DNA of 64,000 nt. Origin: Areca catechu. Lineage: Eukaryota > Streptophyta > Magnoliopsida > Arecales > Arecaceae. Numbering within the stretch: position 1 is the stretch's first letter; each line of letters begins with the position of its first letter. Below are positions 10,636 to 20,791 of this stretch, one piece after another. The stretch spans positions 806,001 to 870,000 of the forward strand of contig JAHSVC010000071.1 of NCBI GenBank assembly GCA_021397845.1. The letters are read 5' to 3'. The notes beneath the pieces were generated by a model, which was given only the letters and a program-made list of their open reading frames with translations, searched no databases and was not told the DNA's origin. The position numbers and the translations under genes are program-made.

Positions 10636-10648
10636 TTTTCTAGTAGTG
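10636..10648 (-). repeat. CACTA terminal inverted repeat
   Basis: TTTTCTAGTAGTG in plus orientation, i.e. CACTACTAGAAAA on the minus strand. This is the consensus end of plant CACTA elements. The matching inverted end lies outside the window. Confidence 0.8.
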
Positions 10649-11799
10649 GGTGTTGAAAATCCACATATTTTTTATCTTTTTAACTTTACTTTTTAATCAA
10701 AACTCAGATTGACAACATATAAATTATAACGGGAACGTTGGTAACCCATGTATAAAAAATACTCCTACATTGGCCGATAAAAGAGGGATGAAATGGTCTA
10801 TATATTACCCGGGTTCAAAACTCAATAGCTTAAATTTCTGGGTGAAGTTGAGTTTTCCGGTTGATGTCAAATTCCTTGGATTTGAACCCTCCATCTTCTT
10901 AATAATAGTAATAAATATATAAATAAATAAATAAACAAATAGTGTTTTTCCTGTCCAATCCCTTTGTTGATAAAATAACCTTTGGATTTCATATTAGGGA
11001 TCTAATTGTTTGTCAACCTGTGCAATATAATTTATGGTACAAACTGCAATCCTCTCATTCAACACACGTACATGAAATCCATGCATCCATTCAAAAATAT
11101 TATGATTAGCCCATAATCAGTCCAATAAGCTTGTGTTACAGTATTAGTTAACGATTCAGGATCTCATATGAAAAGATTAGTTAGAAAGTATTATTTGGAT
11201 TCTTTGATCATGTACAAATATTCAAAATTTTTCTAATAAATGATTAATAGGAGACTAAATATATGCATGTATAGATTTTTATAATAATTTAATAATTTTA
11301 AGAAATTTAAAAAATTAGATGTACCATCCAAGATTTCAATCTAAAAACTTAATCGTTAAACACAAAAGAATGATTGCTAGAATAAGCGCAAGCTTATGTT
11401 GGAGATAATGATATCTTAATTTTAAAATTTTTAGTGGCTGCATGGAACTTCAATATATTTTTGATGATTAAATCCTAATTAAGTTGAATTACATACTAAA
11501 TTATTTATTATTAAAGATATAATGAATCATGGTTGCGTTGAATGTATAAATGGCAGAGATTAGCTTTCGAGGTACAAGATGGTGCGTTACATGCAAAGCA
11601 TTGTCCATGAAGGGGCACCGTTGCTTCGACCCTTTGGCTCAAATTAATTAGGCAAATCAGTATAGAAACTTGAGTATTATGAAGAAATAACCATCTAACT
11701 TAGCCAAAAACAAAAAACTCATCACCTCTCCAGCCCATGCAAGACGTATTTGCACATACAAAATAATAGAATTTTGGGATTGGACTTGGTTATCCTAGG
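10649..11799. other. AT-rich flank of the CACTA element, no gene seen
   Basis: Host or older repeat DNA. No ORF over 60 codons with recognisable motif, no RNA gene, and no terminal repeats. Short mononucleotide and AATA/TAAA runs are present (for example 10917-10940). Confidence 0.4.
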
Positions 11800-12475
11800 T
11801 GTTGCCGACCTTACCATCATGGCCTGCAGCTACGAAGTGGCATCGGACGTCTGCCCCAAAGCCGGATGTCTCCCCCTTTACTCCGGAATCCCTAAGACGG
11901 ATCCCCTTTGGTTCACCGTGCTTAGGGGGTTTGTTAATAGAGGATTGAGTAGAAGAAATTAGAGAGGAGCGGTGCTTAAGTCGGGGCAACCGTGCTTGCG
12001 AGACTCTCTCCAGGAGTCCTTCAGGGAGCCTCGTGCCTCCAAGTCGCTTGTCTCGCTATCTCGTGTGCTTGCCCCACTTACCTTTCTCTCTTCCGTTGGG
12101 TGCTTTTTAGGTCGCCGATTGCTTCAGTGCCTCGATTTTCTCCCTCATGGATCAACGGCATTCATTGGCCTCTCTCCCAAGATCATTTCTCTTTATAACA
12201 GGGAGTTAAGTCGTGAGCATGTCTTTCCCATTGTGCTATCATGAAGGGAGAAATTTAGCAGGGCCTCGACCCGGGCGCAGCCGCCCTTGAGTCTGAGATC
12301 CCAAATGCGGCCTTCTCTTTTGGAGAGTTACAAGTGGTCGACCGCAGGATCTAATACCTCGATTGGGGCGCCCTTCCCCAACTGGTGCAAACGAAGTTCC
12401 GTGCACTGCTCCAGCTTTGGGGCGCCGTACTGGGCGCGCCACACTGCGCGCCCCTTCTTCAAGTATGGCGCAACA
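11800..12475 (-). mobile_element. Gypsy-type LTR fragment or solo LTR
   Basis: GC-rich 676-bp block whose minus strand starts TGTTGCGCC and ends GGCAACA, like the solo LTR at 3293-4014. It also carries the U5-like motif GACTTAAGCACCGCTC (around 11965-11985) and a TATAAAG-type box near 12193 on the minus strand. No 5-bp duplication fits (CTAGG at left, TAGTC at right). Flanks differ too: AT-rich unknown DNA on one side and a truncated copia LTR on the other. It therefore looks like a rearrangement junction and not a clean insertion. Confidence 0.55.
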
Positions 12476-12482
12476 TAGTCAA

Positions 12483-12983
12483 TTAGCTTCTGGTGTCGAT
12501 ACTTGAACTTTCAAGTATCGATACTTGATTGTCAGGTATCGATACTTGACACAAAAATTCTCTAGAGACAAGTTCTGTATTTTTAAAGAGTCTTAGGCCT
12601 TGAGTCGATAATTGGAAACTTAAGTGTCGACACTTGAGTTTCAGGTGTCGACACTTGAGTTCTGAGTGTCGACAATTGGCATGCCATAGAAAGTTTTTGC
12701 ATGCCAAATGCTGAAGTGTCGATACTTGGACTCCCAGGTGTCGACACTTGGTTCTGTAATTTTCAAAAGCAAGTACCAAAAAAGCCAAAAACATAAAGAT
12801 ATTTAATGAAAATTAAATGCAACATATATAAATAATAATTAAACTCATTTGTGTCCTTTTTCAATGGAGAAGACTTCTCAAATCAAGAAAAAATGCTTTG
12901 TTTCCAAAGCGTACCATAATACTCTTTGAAAATTTGAAGTGCTTGATTCCTGAAAATTCATAACTACAATTGATCATTAGTAC
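12483..12983 (-). repeat. Truncated 3' LTR of outer copia, part 1
   Basis: Reverse complement matches 41880-42400 of the plus-strand copia LTR, including the GTTATGAATTTTCAGGAATC segment and the array of CAAGTGTCGACACTTGA-like motifs at 12495-12755. It ends where the gypsy insertion starts (AGTAC at 12979-12983 is the target duplication). Beyond about 12483 similarity to the LTR stops. Confidence 0.8.
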
Positions 12984-13069
12984 TGATATGGCTATATCGC
13001 TGACGTGGGGCGCATGTCAGGTCCAGCTGGACATGGTCAGTACTACGTGGATTCTCTCTGCCACTTCGC

Positions 13070-15430
13070 CAGGTGTGCGCCCAGGAGGGTTCCACCTCGG
13101 TCGAAGCTGGAGGCCGCTCGCCCTCGCCAAGTGGAACCCCAAGACAGGTCCACCTCGGCCGAAGTCGAGCACCTCCCTGCCACTCCGCCAGGTGTCCACC
13201 GAGGAGGGGTCCACCTCGGTCGAAGCTGGCAGCCCCCTCGCTCCCTCGCTAGGTGGAACCCCAGATGGGTCCACCTCTGCCGAGGTCGAGCCGGGCCCTC
13301 CTGTTCCTTCGCCAGGAGGCACCCGAAGATGGGTCCACCTCGGCCGAAGCTAGCGACCCCTTGCTCCCTCGCCAGGTGGCACCCCAAGTTGGGTCCATCT
13401 CGGTCGAGGTCGAGCCGGGCCCTCATTCTCCTTCGCCAGGTGGCACCCGAAGACGGGTCCACCTCAGTCGAAGTCGAGCCTCTCTCTGCCACTCCGCCAG
13501 GTGTCCACACAGGAGGGGTCCACCTCGGCCGAAGTTGGCGGCCCCTCGCTCCTCGCCAGGTGGCACCCCAAGATGGGTCCACCTCGACTGAGGTCGAGCC
13601 GGGCCTTCCTGCTCGTTCGCCAGGTGGCACCCGAAGATGGGTCCACCTCGGCAGAAGTCGGGCACCTCCTTGCCACTCCGCTAGGTGTCCACCTAGGAGG
13701 GGTCCACCTCGACCGAAGCTGGCGGCCCCTCGCTCCCTCGCCAGGTGGCACCCCAAGACGGGTCTACCTCGGTCGAGGTCGAGTCGGGCCCTCCTGCTCC
13801 TTCACCAGGTGGCACCCGAAGACTAGTCCACCTCGGTCGAAGTAAAGCCTCTCTCTGCCACTCCGCCAGGTGTCCACCCAGGAGGGGTCCACCTCGGTCG
13901 AAGCTGGCGACCCCTCGCTCCCTCGCCAGGAGGCACCCCAAGACGGGTCCACCTCGGCCGAGGTCGAGCCGGGCCCTCCTGCTCCTTCGCCAGGTGGCAC
14001 CCGAAGACGGGTCCACCTCGGTCGAAGTCGTGCCTCTCTCTGCCACTCTGCCAGATGTCCACCCAGGAGGGGTCCACCTCGGTCGAGCTGGTGGCCCCTC
14101 GCTCCCTCGCCAGGTGGCACCCCAAGACGGGTCCACCTCGGTCGAGGTCGAGCAGAGCCCTTCTGCTCCTTTGCCAGGTGGCACCCGAAGACGGGTCCAC
14201 CTCGGCCGAAGTCGAGCACCTCCCTGCCACCCCGCCAAGTGTCCATCCAAGAGGGGTCTACCTCGGCCGAAGCTGGCAGCCCTTCGCTCCCTCGCTAAGT
14301 GGTACCCCAAGACGGGTCCACCTCGGCCGAGGTCGAGCAGGGCCCTCCTGCTCCTTCGCCAGGTGGCACTCGAAGACGGTCCACTTCGGCCGAAGTCGAG
14401 CCTCTCTCTGCCACTCCACCAGGTGTCCACCCAGGAGGGGTCCACCTTGGCCAAAGCTGGCAGCCCCCTCGCTCCCTCGCCATGTGGCACCCCAAGACGG
14501 GTCCAATTCTGCCGAGGTCGAGCCGGGCCCTCCCGTTGCTTCGCCAGGTGGCACCCGAAGACGAGTGCACCTTGGCCGAAGTCGAACCACTCTCTACCAC
14601 TCCGCCAGGTGTCCACCTAGGAGGGGTCCACCTCAGCCGAAGCTGGCGGTCCCTCGCTCCCTCGCCAGGTGGCACCCCAAGACGGGTCCACCTCTGTCGA
14701 GGTCGAGCCAGGCCCTCCTGCTCCTTCGCCAGGTGGCACCCGAAGACAAGTCCACCTCGACCGAAGTCGTGCCTCTCTCTGCCACTCTGCTAGGTGTCCA
14801 CCCAGGAGGGGTCCACCATGGTCGAAGCTGGCGGTCCCCTAGCTCCCTCGCCAGGTGGCACCCCAAGACGGGTCCACCTCTACCGAGGTCGAGCCGGGCC
14901 TCCTGCTCCTTCGCCAGGTGGCACCCGAAGACGGGTCCACCTCGGCCGAAGTCGAGCCTCCCTCTGCCACTCTGCCAGTTGTCCACCCAGGAGGGGTCCA
15001 CCTCGGTCGAAGCTGGCGGCCCCTCGCTCTCTCGCCAGGTGGAACCCTAAGACGGGTCCACCTTGGCCAAGGTCGAGCCAGGCCCTCCTGCTCCTTCGCT
15101 AGGTGACACCCGAAGACGGGTCCACCTCAGCCGAAGTTGAGCACCTCCCTGCCACTCTGCCAGGTGTCCGCCCAGGAGGGGTCCACCTCGGCCGAAGCTG
15201 GTGGCCCCTCGCTCTCTCGCCAGGTGGCACCCTAAGCTGGGTCCACTTCTGCCGAGGTCGAGCCGGGCCCTCTTGCTCCTTCGCCAGGTGGCACCCGAAG
15301 ACGGGTCCACCTCGATCGAAGTCGAGCCTCTCTCTGCTGCTTCGCCAGGTGACCACCCAGGAGGGGTCCACCTCGGCCGAAGCTGGTAGCCCCTGCTCCA
15401 CCGCCAGGTGGTGCTCCCTGACGGGTCCAC
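13070..15430. repeat. U3 minisatellite with trimeric higher-order repeat (5' LTR)
   Basis: Built from about 60-65-bp subunits that all start GGGTCCACCTCGG. Three types alternate: A (...GAAGTCGAGC then CTCTGCCACTCCGCCAGGTG), B (...GAAGCTGGCGGCCCC then CTCGCCAGGTGGCACC) and C (...GAGGTCGAGCC then CTCCTTCGCCAGGTGGCACC). Successive A-B-C trimers are about 185 bp apart (start marks at 13513, 13693, 13883, 14073 and on to 15365), giving about 12 trimers with one extra B-C unit near 13331-13445. Lack of stop codons creates long false ORFs on both strands. Confidence 0.9.
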
Positions 15431-15834
15431 ATCGGTCGAGATCAGCCCTACTCTGTAAAGCCTCGAGGAAGCAGAGACACGGGTTGCAAGGTCGCCACTA
15501 GAGCCGGCGCGCGCTGCACCCCGTAGGGGGTGCCAGTATGGCCTGCAGTGACACGCGAAACCTCGTTTACACCAGTCAGACAGGGCCCCGCAACCGAGGA
15601 ACAGAATCCTTGCAAGCAGGAGCCTGAAATGGCTGGAAGCCCACCGTCAACGCCTTGAAAGGTGAGCTCCCGCGCTCGGTCCAAAGCCTCACCAGTCTTC
15701 CCCCTTTCGTGACACACTACGAACGAGGTGGTCCGGCCACTTAGCTCCTGGGCCCAAAGAAGAAGGGGGAGGAGAAGGGCCAGAGGTCTCAGGGAGCCCC
15801 TTGGAAGGAATGTGGGCTGAGGGCAGTTCGATGG

Positions 15835-15841
15835 TATAAAA
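15835..15841 (+). promoter_or_regulatory. TATA box of the 5' Tat LTR
   Basis: TATAAAA in GATGGTATAAAAGGGA, downstream of the minisatellite and about 380 bases before the LTR end. The same box is kept in the 3' LTR at 41146-41152. This is the likely core promoter of the element's sense transcript and places the minisatellite entirely in U3. Confidence 0.7.
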
Positions 15842-16219
15842 GGGATGGTAAAAATGGGCGGAAAGGTAAGTCGAAAGAGGGAGAAAACACCAAGAGAACG
15901 ATCCTGGGAGGCCTCAAGAAGTCCTCAGGCGTGAGCTCGATGAACCCAGCACAGGAAGCCGGGCTTCAACTCCCCTCTTCCCCACACTTCTTTCGTTTAC
16001 ATCTCCTCTAAGCACGGGAATCCTTCGAGAACCAGCCTTAGGGGATCTGTTCCATCTTGCCACTCTTTAACTTGACCGTCGGAGTAACCCCGCCGGAATC
16101 CTCGACCCGGGTCTCTGACTTTGTTTTGCAGGTCCGTGAGCTTAGAGATCTCGAGGTGAGAGAGTCCGAGACCGGTGCCAGCTCAAGAGCTACAGGCCAT
16201 CGTGATGAGATCAGCAATA

Positions 16220-16245
16220 GATTGGCGTGCCAGGTAGGGGGGCAG
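16220..16245 (+). other. Primer-binding-site region of Tat-type element
   Basis: Directly after the 5' LTR: GATTGGCGTGCCAGGTAGGG. Many plant gypsy elements start their internal region with TTGGCGCGCCAGGTAGGGG, so this is a one-base variant. I do not name the tRNA because I cannot check the match. Confidence 0.65.
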
Positions 16246-16298
16246 AACAATAACCCCTATGTGAGCAAGCTCTCCGTGGGCAAAAGCACGATCCGACC

Positions 16299-17600
16299 AT
16301 GATGGTGACGCGTGGATGCGAAGCATCCACTAGCCGAGCGGGAGAAGTTCTTTCCCCTCAAGGGTCGCGTAGCCTGGAGAGGGAACTTCCTAATCCACCT
16401 CCTCCTCCTCAGCCATCCCCGGTGGACGGTCCTTTTGCAACTGTCGTCCAGCAGCTGCAAACTTTGACCACTGCTGTGCGGCAACTGCAGCACCAGCAGC
16501 GCTCCCTCGCCACTCAGCCCCAGCCAGGGACACCCGCGGCTCGAGCCACGGGCCCCCGCGGAAGCCTGTGCTCCATCCAAGGCAAGCCCTCCCATCCGCG
16601 GGCAGTTTTCAACCCCCGCAGGAGCCACCAGACTCTCGCAAAGAGGAACTATTCCGGTTTGGCGGATCACGAGAGTCGATCCCCGGCCAACGATGCCGAA
16701 GCAGTGCAGCACAACGGGCGCCATGAGGGCAAGGCTCCTCGCCGAGACCGATCGGCACCCCCTTCTCCAGCGGCCTCGGTGAAAGATTCCACTGACGAGG
16801 CCATCAGGCGCCAGGCCGAGAGGTGCCTGTAGGAGCACGAGCACAAGTTGGCGGAGTTTGCCTACCGCTTTGCCGACATGCAGAGCTCCCCAACAGATCC
16901 AGTGGGCTACAATGCCCAACCACCCTTCTCCCAAAAAATCCAAGAGGAACCAATCCCGAGTCAGTTCCGCATGCCTTAGGTGGATCCCTATGATGGGACC
17001 ACCAATCCCTTGGACCATTTAGAAACCTATAAGGCTCTCACGAGGGTCCAGGGAGTGACGGACGCTCTTCTATGCATTGCCTTCCCAGCCACCCTCCGGA
17101 AGGCTGCTCGAGTTTGGTTCACCCGCCTCGAGCTAGAATCTATCAGCTCCTTCCATTAGCTGTAAGGAAAGTTTGTGGCACACTTCGACGCTTGCTGGAA
17201 GGTGCCAAGAGAGGTGGATAGCCTCTTCTCTATCCGCCAGCAGGATCAGAAGCTGCTGCGGGACTACATTACCTACTTCAAGACTGCCGCCCTGGAAATC
17301 TATAGTTTGGACAAGCCTGTCGCCATGCTGGCGTTGAAGCATGGGCTCAAGACCTCCCATCTGAGATATTCTGTGGATAAAAGGCCCCCATGATGTACTC
17401 TGAGCTCCTCCTCCGTGTCCACAAGTACATTCGAGTGGAGGAGGCTGATCACACCAGGCGAGAGCTAGATGGGAAGCCTTCAAAGAAGCCTGCCCCAAGG
17501 GATGTCCCCGGGACCCGGAGGCCTGGACCACCTGCAGATTTTCGTCTAGGCCTAAAGCCGAAGAACGGTGCTACCCCGGAGAGAACGTTCACCCTCTCCT
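16299..17600 (+). pseudogene. Gag of Tat-type gypsy element
   Basis: Structural protein of the retrotransposon particle. From the ATG at 16299 a proline- and glutamine-rich N-terminal region runs 177 codons to a stop at about 16830. The same frame continues through FAYRFADMQ and then, after a stop near 16978, VDPYDGTTNPLDHLETYKAL, LRKAARVWFTRL and LFSIRQQDQKLLRDYI, the conserved core of the retrotransposon gag family (Retrotrans_gag). Further stops occur at about 17158 and 17393. A zinc knuckle of classical CCHC form is not seen. The fragment after 17611 has YYQFHHEHGHEMEDCHNLK, the Cys/His motif usual for this lineage. Confidence 0.8.
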
Positions 17601-17610
17601 TGCTCCCAGA

Positions 17611-18236
17611 ATGAAGATCCTCATGGAGATTGAGGGTGAGCACTTCCTCCGCCGACCTCCTCCTCAGAACCCAAGGAACATCCGTGACAAGACAAAATAT
17701 TATCAATTTCATCACGAGCATGGCCACGAAATGGAGGATTGCCACAATCTGAAGCGGGAGATTGAGGAGCTGATCAAGAGGGGCTACCTCAAAAAATTCA
17801 TGAGGAACGAAACCCCGGCGGAGGGTCAGCCGCTCGCAGCCCTTCCCCCCGTCCCCGTAATTGACAACCGCGCAACGGAGAAGCTGGTGGGCATGATCTC
17901 CTTGGGGATCGGGCGTGTGACGAAGAGAGTGCGGGAGGCGGGAGACCTAGAGAATGTACTTACATTTGAAAAGGGAATAAAAATGAAAATATAAACAATG
18001 ATGCAGTGGCGGTCGAGATGACCATCGCGAAACATCCTGTACATTGTATTATGGTGGATAGTGGGAGCTCTACTGACATGCTTTTTTACGATGCTTTTTC
18101 CCGAATGAATCTGTCTCATGATCAATTAAAGCCAGTGCACACCCCTCTCGCGGGCTTCACCGGAGATTTGGTGGGGGTCGAAGGAGAGATCACTCTCCCT
18201 GTCACTACCGGATCCCTACCTCGACAGAGTATGGTC
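17611..18236 (+). pseudogene. Gag-pol linker and protease of Tat-type element, 5' half
   Basis: After the HGHEMEDCHNLKREIEELI motif the frame runs to 17994 and shifts. From about 18009 it reads the aspartic protease: the active-site segment is MVDSGSSTDMLFYDAFSRM (Asp-Ser-Gly triad intact), followed by GFTGDLVGVEGEITLPVTTG. At 18236 the protease is cut by the insertion at 18237-25031, and it resumes at 25037 with FTVVKLPSPYNAILGRP. The two halves join in frame across one copy of the TGGTC target duplication. Confidence 0.85.
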
Positions 18237-19871
18237 TGGTACGGGCACCAGACTCAGAAGAAGACTTCAGGGCTTTATCTGGATCTCTGATTGACCTTGC
18301 CCGAAGAATTAGGATTTTCTGGTTTTGTAATAAGGGTTGACTTGGTCAACTAAATTTAGTTGAGTCTGTATTTCCCTGCAATTTAAATTTTGTTGAGTCA
18401 TGTTGACTCAGTACAAGTCCTAGTAGTGGTCTAGGTCTTCTCCAGGGTGCCACTTTTTCTCCCAAGACCAAGCAAGTGGGCGCCACACTCTCAGCCACAC
18501 TCCCAGCCACATGCCTGAGTCCAGGGGGTGCCACATCTCCATCCAGTACGCTTTGGTCCCCACACCACAAGATAGCAGGTCCCTTCTCTCATGCGCCACT
18601 TAAGGAGAAAATAATCTAGGATCCATAATTCAAGGGGGCGGCCAAAACATTTCCATAAGAGCCAAGCTATGTAAAGAAAGAAGCATTTCTTGGGGAGCAC
18701 TTCAAGGGGCGCCCAATCCATGCCTAAAAAGCCCAAAGCAAAGATGGGAAGAACCATGACTTAGGGAGAAAGAAAAGGAGGTATCCAAAAGAGTTGAGCC
18801 ATGGAAGGAAAGAAATTTTCTCTTGAAAAGCAAGGCTAGGAGGCGCCACCTACTTACCTTTTGGAGCCACCAATCAACACTTTAGGAATCTCTTGGCCAG
18901 CCATATGTGTGGGAATTGATTCTACAAACCTAATTTGAAGATCCATCCTATTAGTCCCACATGGGAAGATGTAAAACCCTGCTCTCTTGTAAAGTCCTAT
19001 AAATTAAACCCATCTTGTAAGTTTTAAAGATATCTAATGAATGAATCCAATTTATGTGTGAGCAAACTTTATGTTTCTCTCTTCCGCACTTGCATCCAGG
19101 TGTTGAGCTCCATGAGGGAGTAAATCCGGGTTCCCCAAGAACCTTGAGGAGGTGTGAGATCTCCAACCCCAAAACCCTAGGTTAGCCACTTCACTTCCAA
19201 ACCCTAGCCGCCCTTCATCCTCTTCTTTCCACTAAACCCTAGCCTACCCTATCTCTCACGGTCACTCTCTCCAAGTCAAGGCCGATCACCAGCATCCAGG
19301 TCCAGTCTGGATACTTCAGATTCAGAGCAATTCCCAGAGGAAGTCAGATCAGCCTCTAGGAGAATCCGGATTTCAACAACATCAGCTTTCAAGTTCTTCA
19401 ATATGGTAAATCCTTCCTTGAGTATCTGGTTCCATAAATTGTTCTTCTTCTTTCCCAGATCTTGAGCTCAGGAGAAGCCAACTCTGCCAAAGGACCAGTA
19501 TTGGAGGATCCATTGCGAAGATATCTGAATCCGGAGATCCAACAATCTGCTCAAGAGAATCCTTCCACTAAAACCTGTGAAGATCACTGCCTGGTCTGTA
19601 ACCCTTCTCTTCTCTTTACTTCTGTCCTGTTGAAAGTTCAGAGCGAAATCCTAGGTCTGGGAGTTTCTCAACCCCCAGCGATCCTTTACTTCTGAACTAC
19701 TCTGATAACCAAGTTTCTTTAAATTGTGCTTTCAATTATTACATAGCTTCTTTCAATTTGGTTTAACTTTCCTTTGAGTCAAAGCCGACTTCTGAAAATA
19801 TAAAAAAAGAAAAAAAAAAGAATTAGTCTTACTTTACTTCCGCATCGCATCATCTCTTTTGTTCTGCATCA
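18237..19871 (+). repeat. 5' LTR of NA1
   Basis: 1635 bp, from TGGTACGGGCACC to TTCTGCATCA. The 3' LTR starts TGGTGCGGGCACC. This TG start is fixed by the TSD: taking the LTR from here leaves TGGTC on both flanks. Confidence 0.88.
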
Positions 19872-19875
19872 TTTT

Positions 19876-19922
19876 TGGTATCAGAGCGTTCGTTCTGCAT
19901 CAATTTTGGTATCAGAGCCAGG
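19876..19922 (+). other. Duplicated tRNA-iMet primer-binding site of NA1
   Basis: Two copies of TGGTATCAGAGC: 19876-19887 (followed by GTTC) and 19907-19922 (continuing CAGG, so 16 bases complementary to the 3' end of initiator Met tRNA). Between them the last LTR bases TTCTGCATCA are repeated at 19893-19902. This is a 31-bp tandem duplication spanning the LTR end and the PBS. The second copy has the better match to the primer. Confidence 0.85.
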
Positions 19923-20399
19923 TTTAGGGTTTCTGACTTGCTTGCATGTGTTGAGTATCTCTCTTTTACTTTGTCTGCTCGGAGTAGACTCCCCAGGATG
20001 TCCAATCCTAGGAATGAAGTGAGGTGCAAACCTCCTCTTCCCATTCCACGGGGTGTTCCTAGGGCATGTAGGGGATCCGCTGGGTTACAACTTCGTAGCA
20101 GGAATTGTAAACGGGGGAAGCACTCTGTTTTTAGTCTGTAACTACCCTATTACAGGAATTGTTTCTCATTACAGGTAACTCCAATTGTGTGATTTTTGTT
20201 TCTGGGAACCAGTAATTGAAACTATGTTACATAATTTTCTTGTGATTTATTGGTTTCCGTGAAATTTCTGAGAGTTAAATTACAGCAACTCTATTTCTGT
20301 GTTTCTGCAATTCAATTTTTTTTGAGTGATCATCTCCTAATTCATCTTAAGGGCAATTGAGCATCTAAGAAGGGGAGGAGTTGATAACCTCTCCTTAGC

Positions 20400-20780
20400 C
20401 TAAAACCACCACCCATTCATTCGATCCTAAGCCTAATTTTAAAATTTATTAGACTTAATTTGCCCTAGTGGGCTAGGGACACCAACAAGTCGGGTCTAGG
20501 CTAGTGTTGAGTCAGTTTGTCTAGTTACTCTGTGTGTGCTTTGTACTCAGTGTCTAGAATGGTGGTTCAGGGATTCTATCCCGAAGGGCTTATGTGCTGG
20601 TCCGCCTACCTGGCCAATCTCTGATTAGTGTCTAGGATTGGCATTTAGGGACCTATCACTCCCCTTACACCTGCCTGGCTGAGTCCCGAGTTACTACAGG
20701 CTAGCTTGCCACTCTGATTGGGCATCTAGTTTGGACTCTAGGTCTAGTGAGCCAGTAGTCGCTTTAGTCTAGTCACATTC
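20400..20780. other. NA1 leader, shared with element NA2
   Basis: Non-coding leader between PBS and gag. It matches in reverse complement 35330-35640 of the element at 31391-37620: both have CTGGCCAATCTCTGATTGG-like and GGGATTCTATCCCGAAGGGC-like segments and a CCCTAGTGGGCTAGGGACACC segment. Conservation of a leader between two families with different LTRs suggests packaging or dimerisation signals. That is inference. Confidence 0.6.
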
Positions 20781-20791
20781 TGTGTGTTTGA

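Larger units (their letters stand above)
1..10648 (-). mobile_element. CACTA (En/Spm-like) DNA transposon, partial
   Basis: The element is open at the left window edge and ends at 10648. On the minus strand the right terminus reads CACTACTAGAAAA, the standard CACTA-superfamily end. Inside it are a Tnp2-type transposase remnant on the minus strand, long subterminal repeats at 8965-10630, and captured host-gene fragments at 5290-8900. Direction: the terminus at 10648 is the 5' end relative to the transposase. The 3-bp target duplication would be GGT at 10649-10651, but its partner is outside the window. I found no second CACTA terminus between the transposase and 10648, so I treat this as one element; two adjacent elements cannot be excluded. 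The element is dead, because its transposase carries a solo LTR and many stops. Confidence 0.8.
12984..16219 (+). repeat. 5' LTR of Tat-type gypsy element
   Basis: Starts TGATATGGCTA and ends GCAATA (CA to TA change; the 3' LTR ends GCAACA). U3 holds the large minisatellite (13070-15430). A TATAAAA box lies at 15835-15841, with transcription probably starting some 25-30 bases downstream. The last 80 bases match 41440-41528 closely. The LTR is long for plant gypsy elements mainly because of the array. Confidence 0.9.

Noticed and set aside
13005..15501. Many overlapping ORFs of 80-330 codons on both strands, Pro/Arg/Ser-rich
   Set aside because: They are products of the stop-free U3 minisatellite: all six frames are open at once and the period is near a multiple of three. 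The same happens at 38069-40860.
16257..17018. 253-codon minus-strand ORF
   Set aside because: Antisense to the gag of the Tat-type element, whose plus frame has clear family motifs. The known antisense gene of such elements lies after pol, not here.
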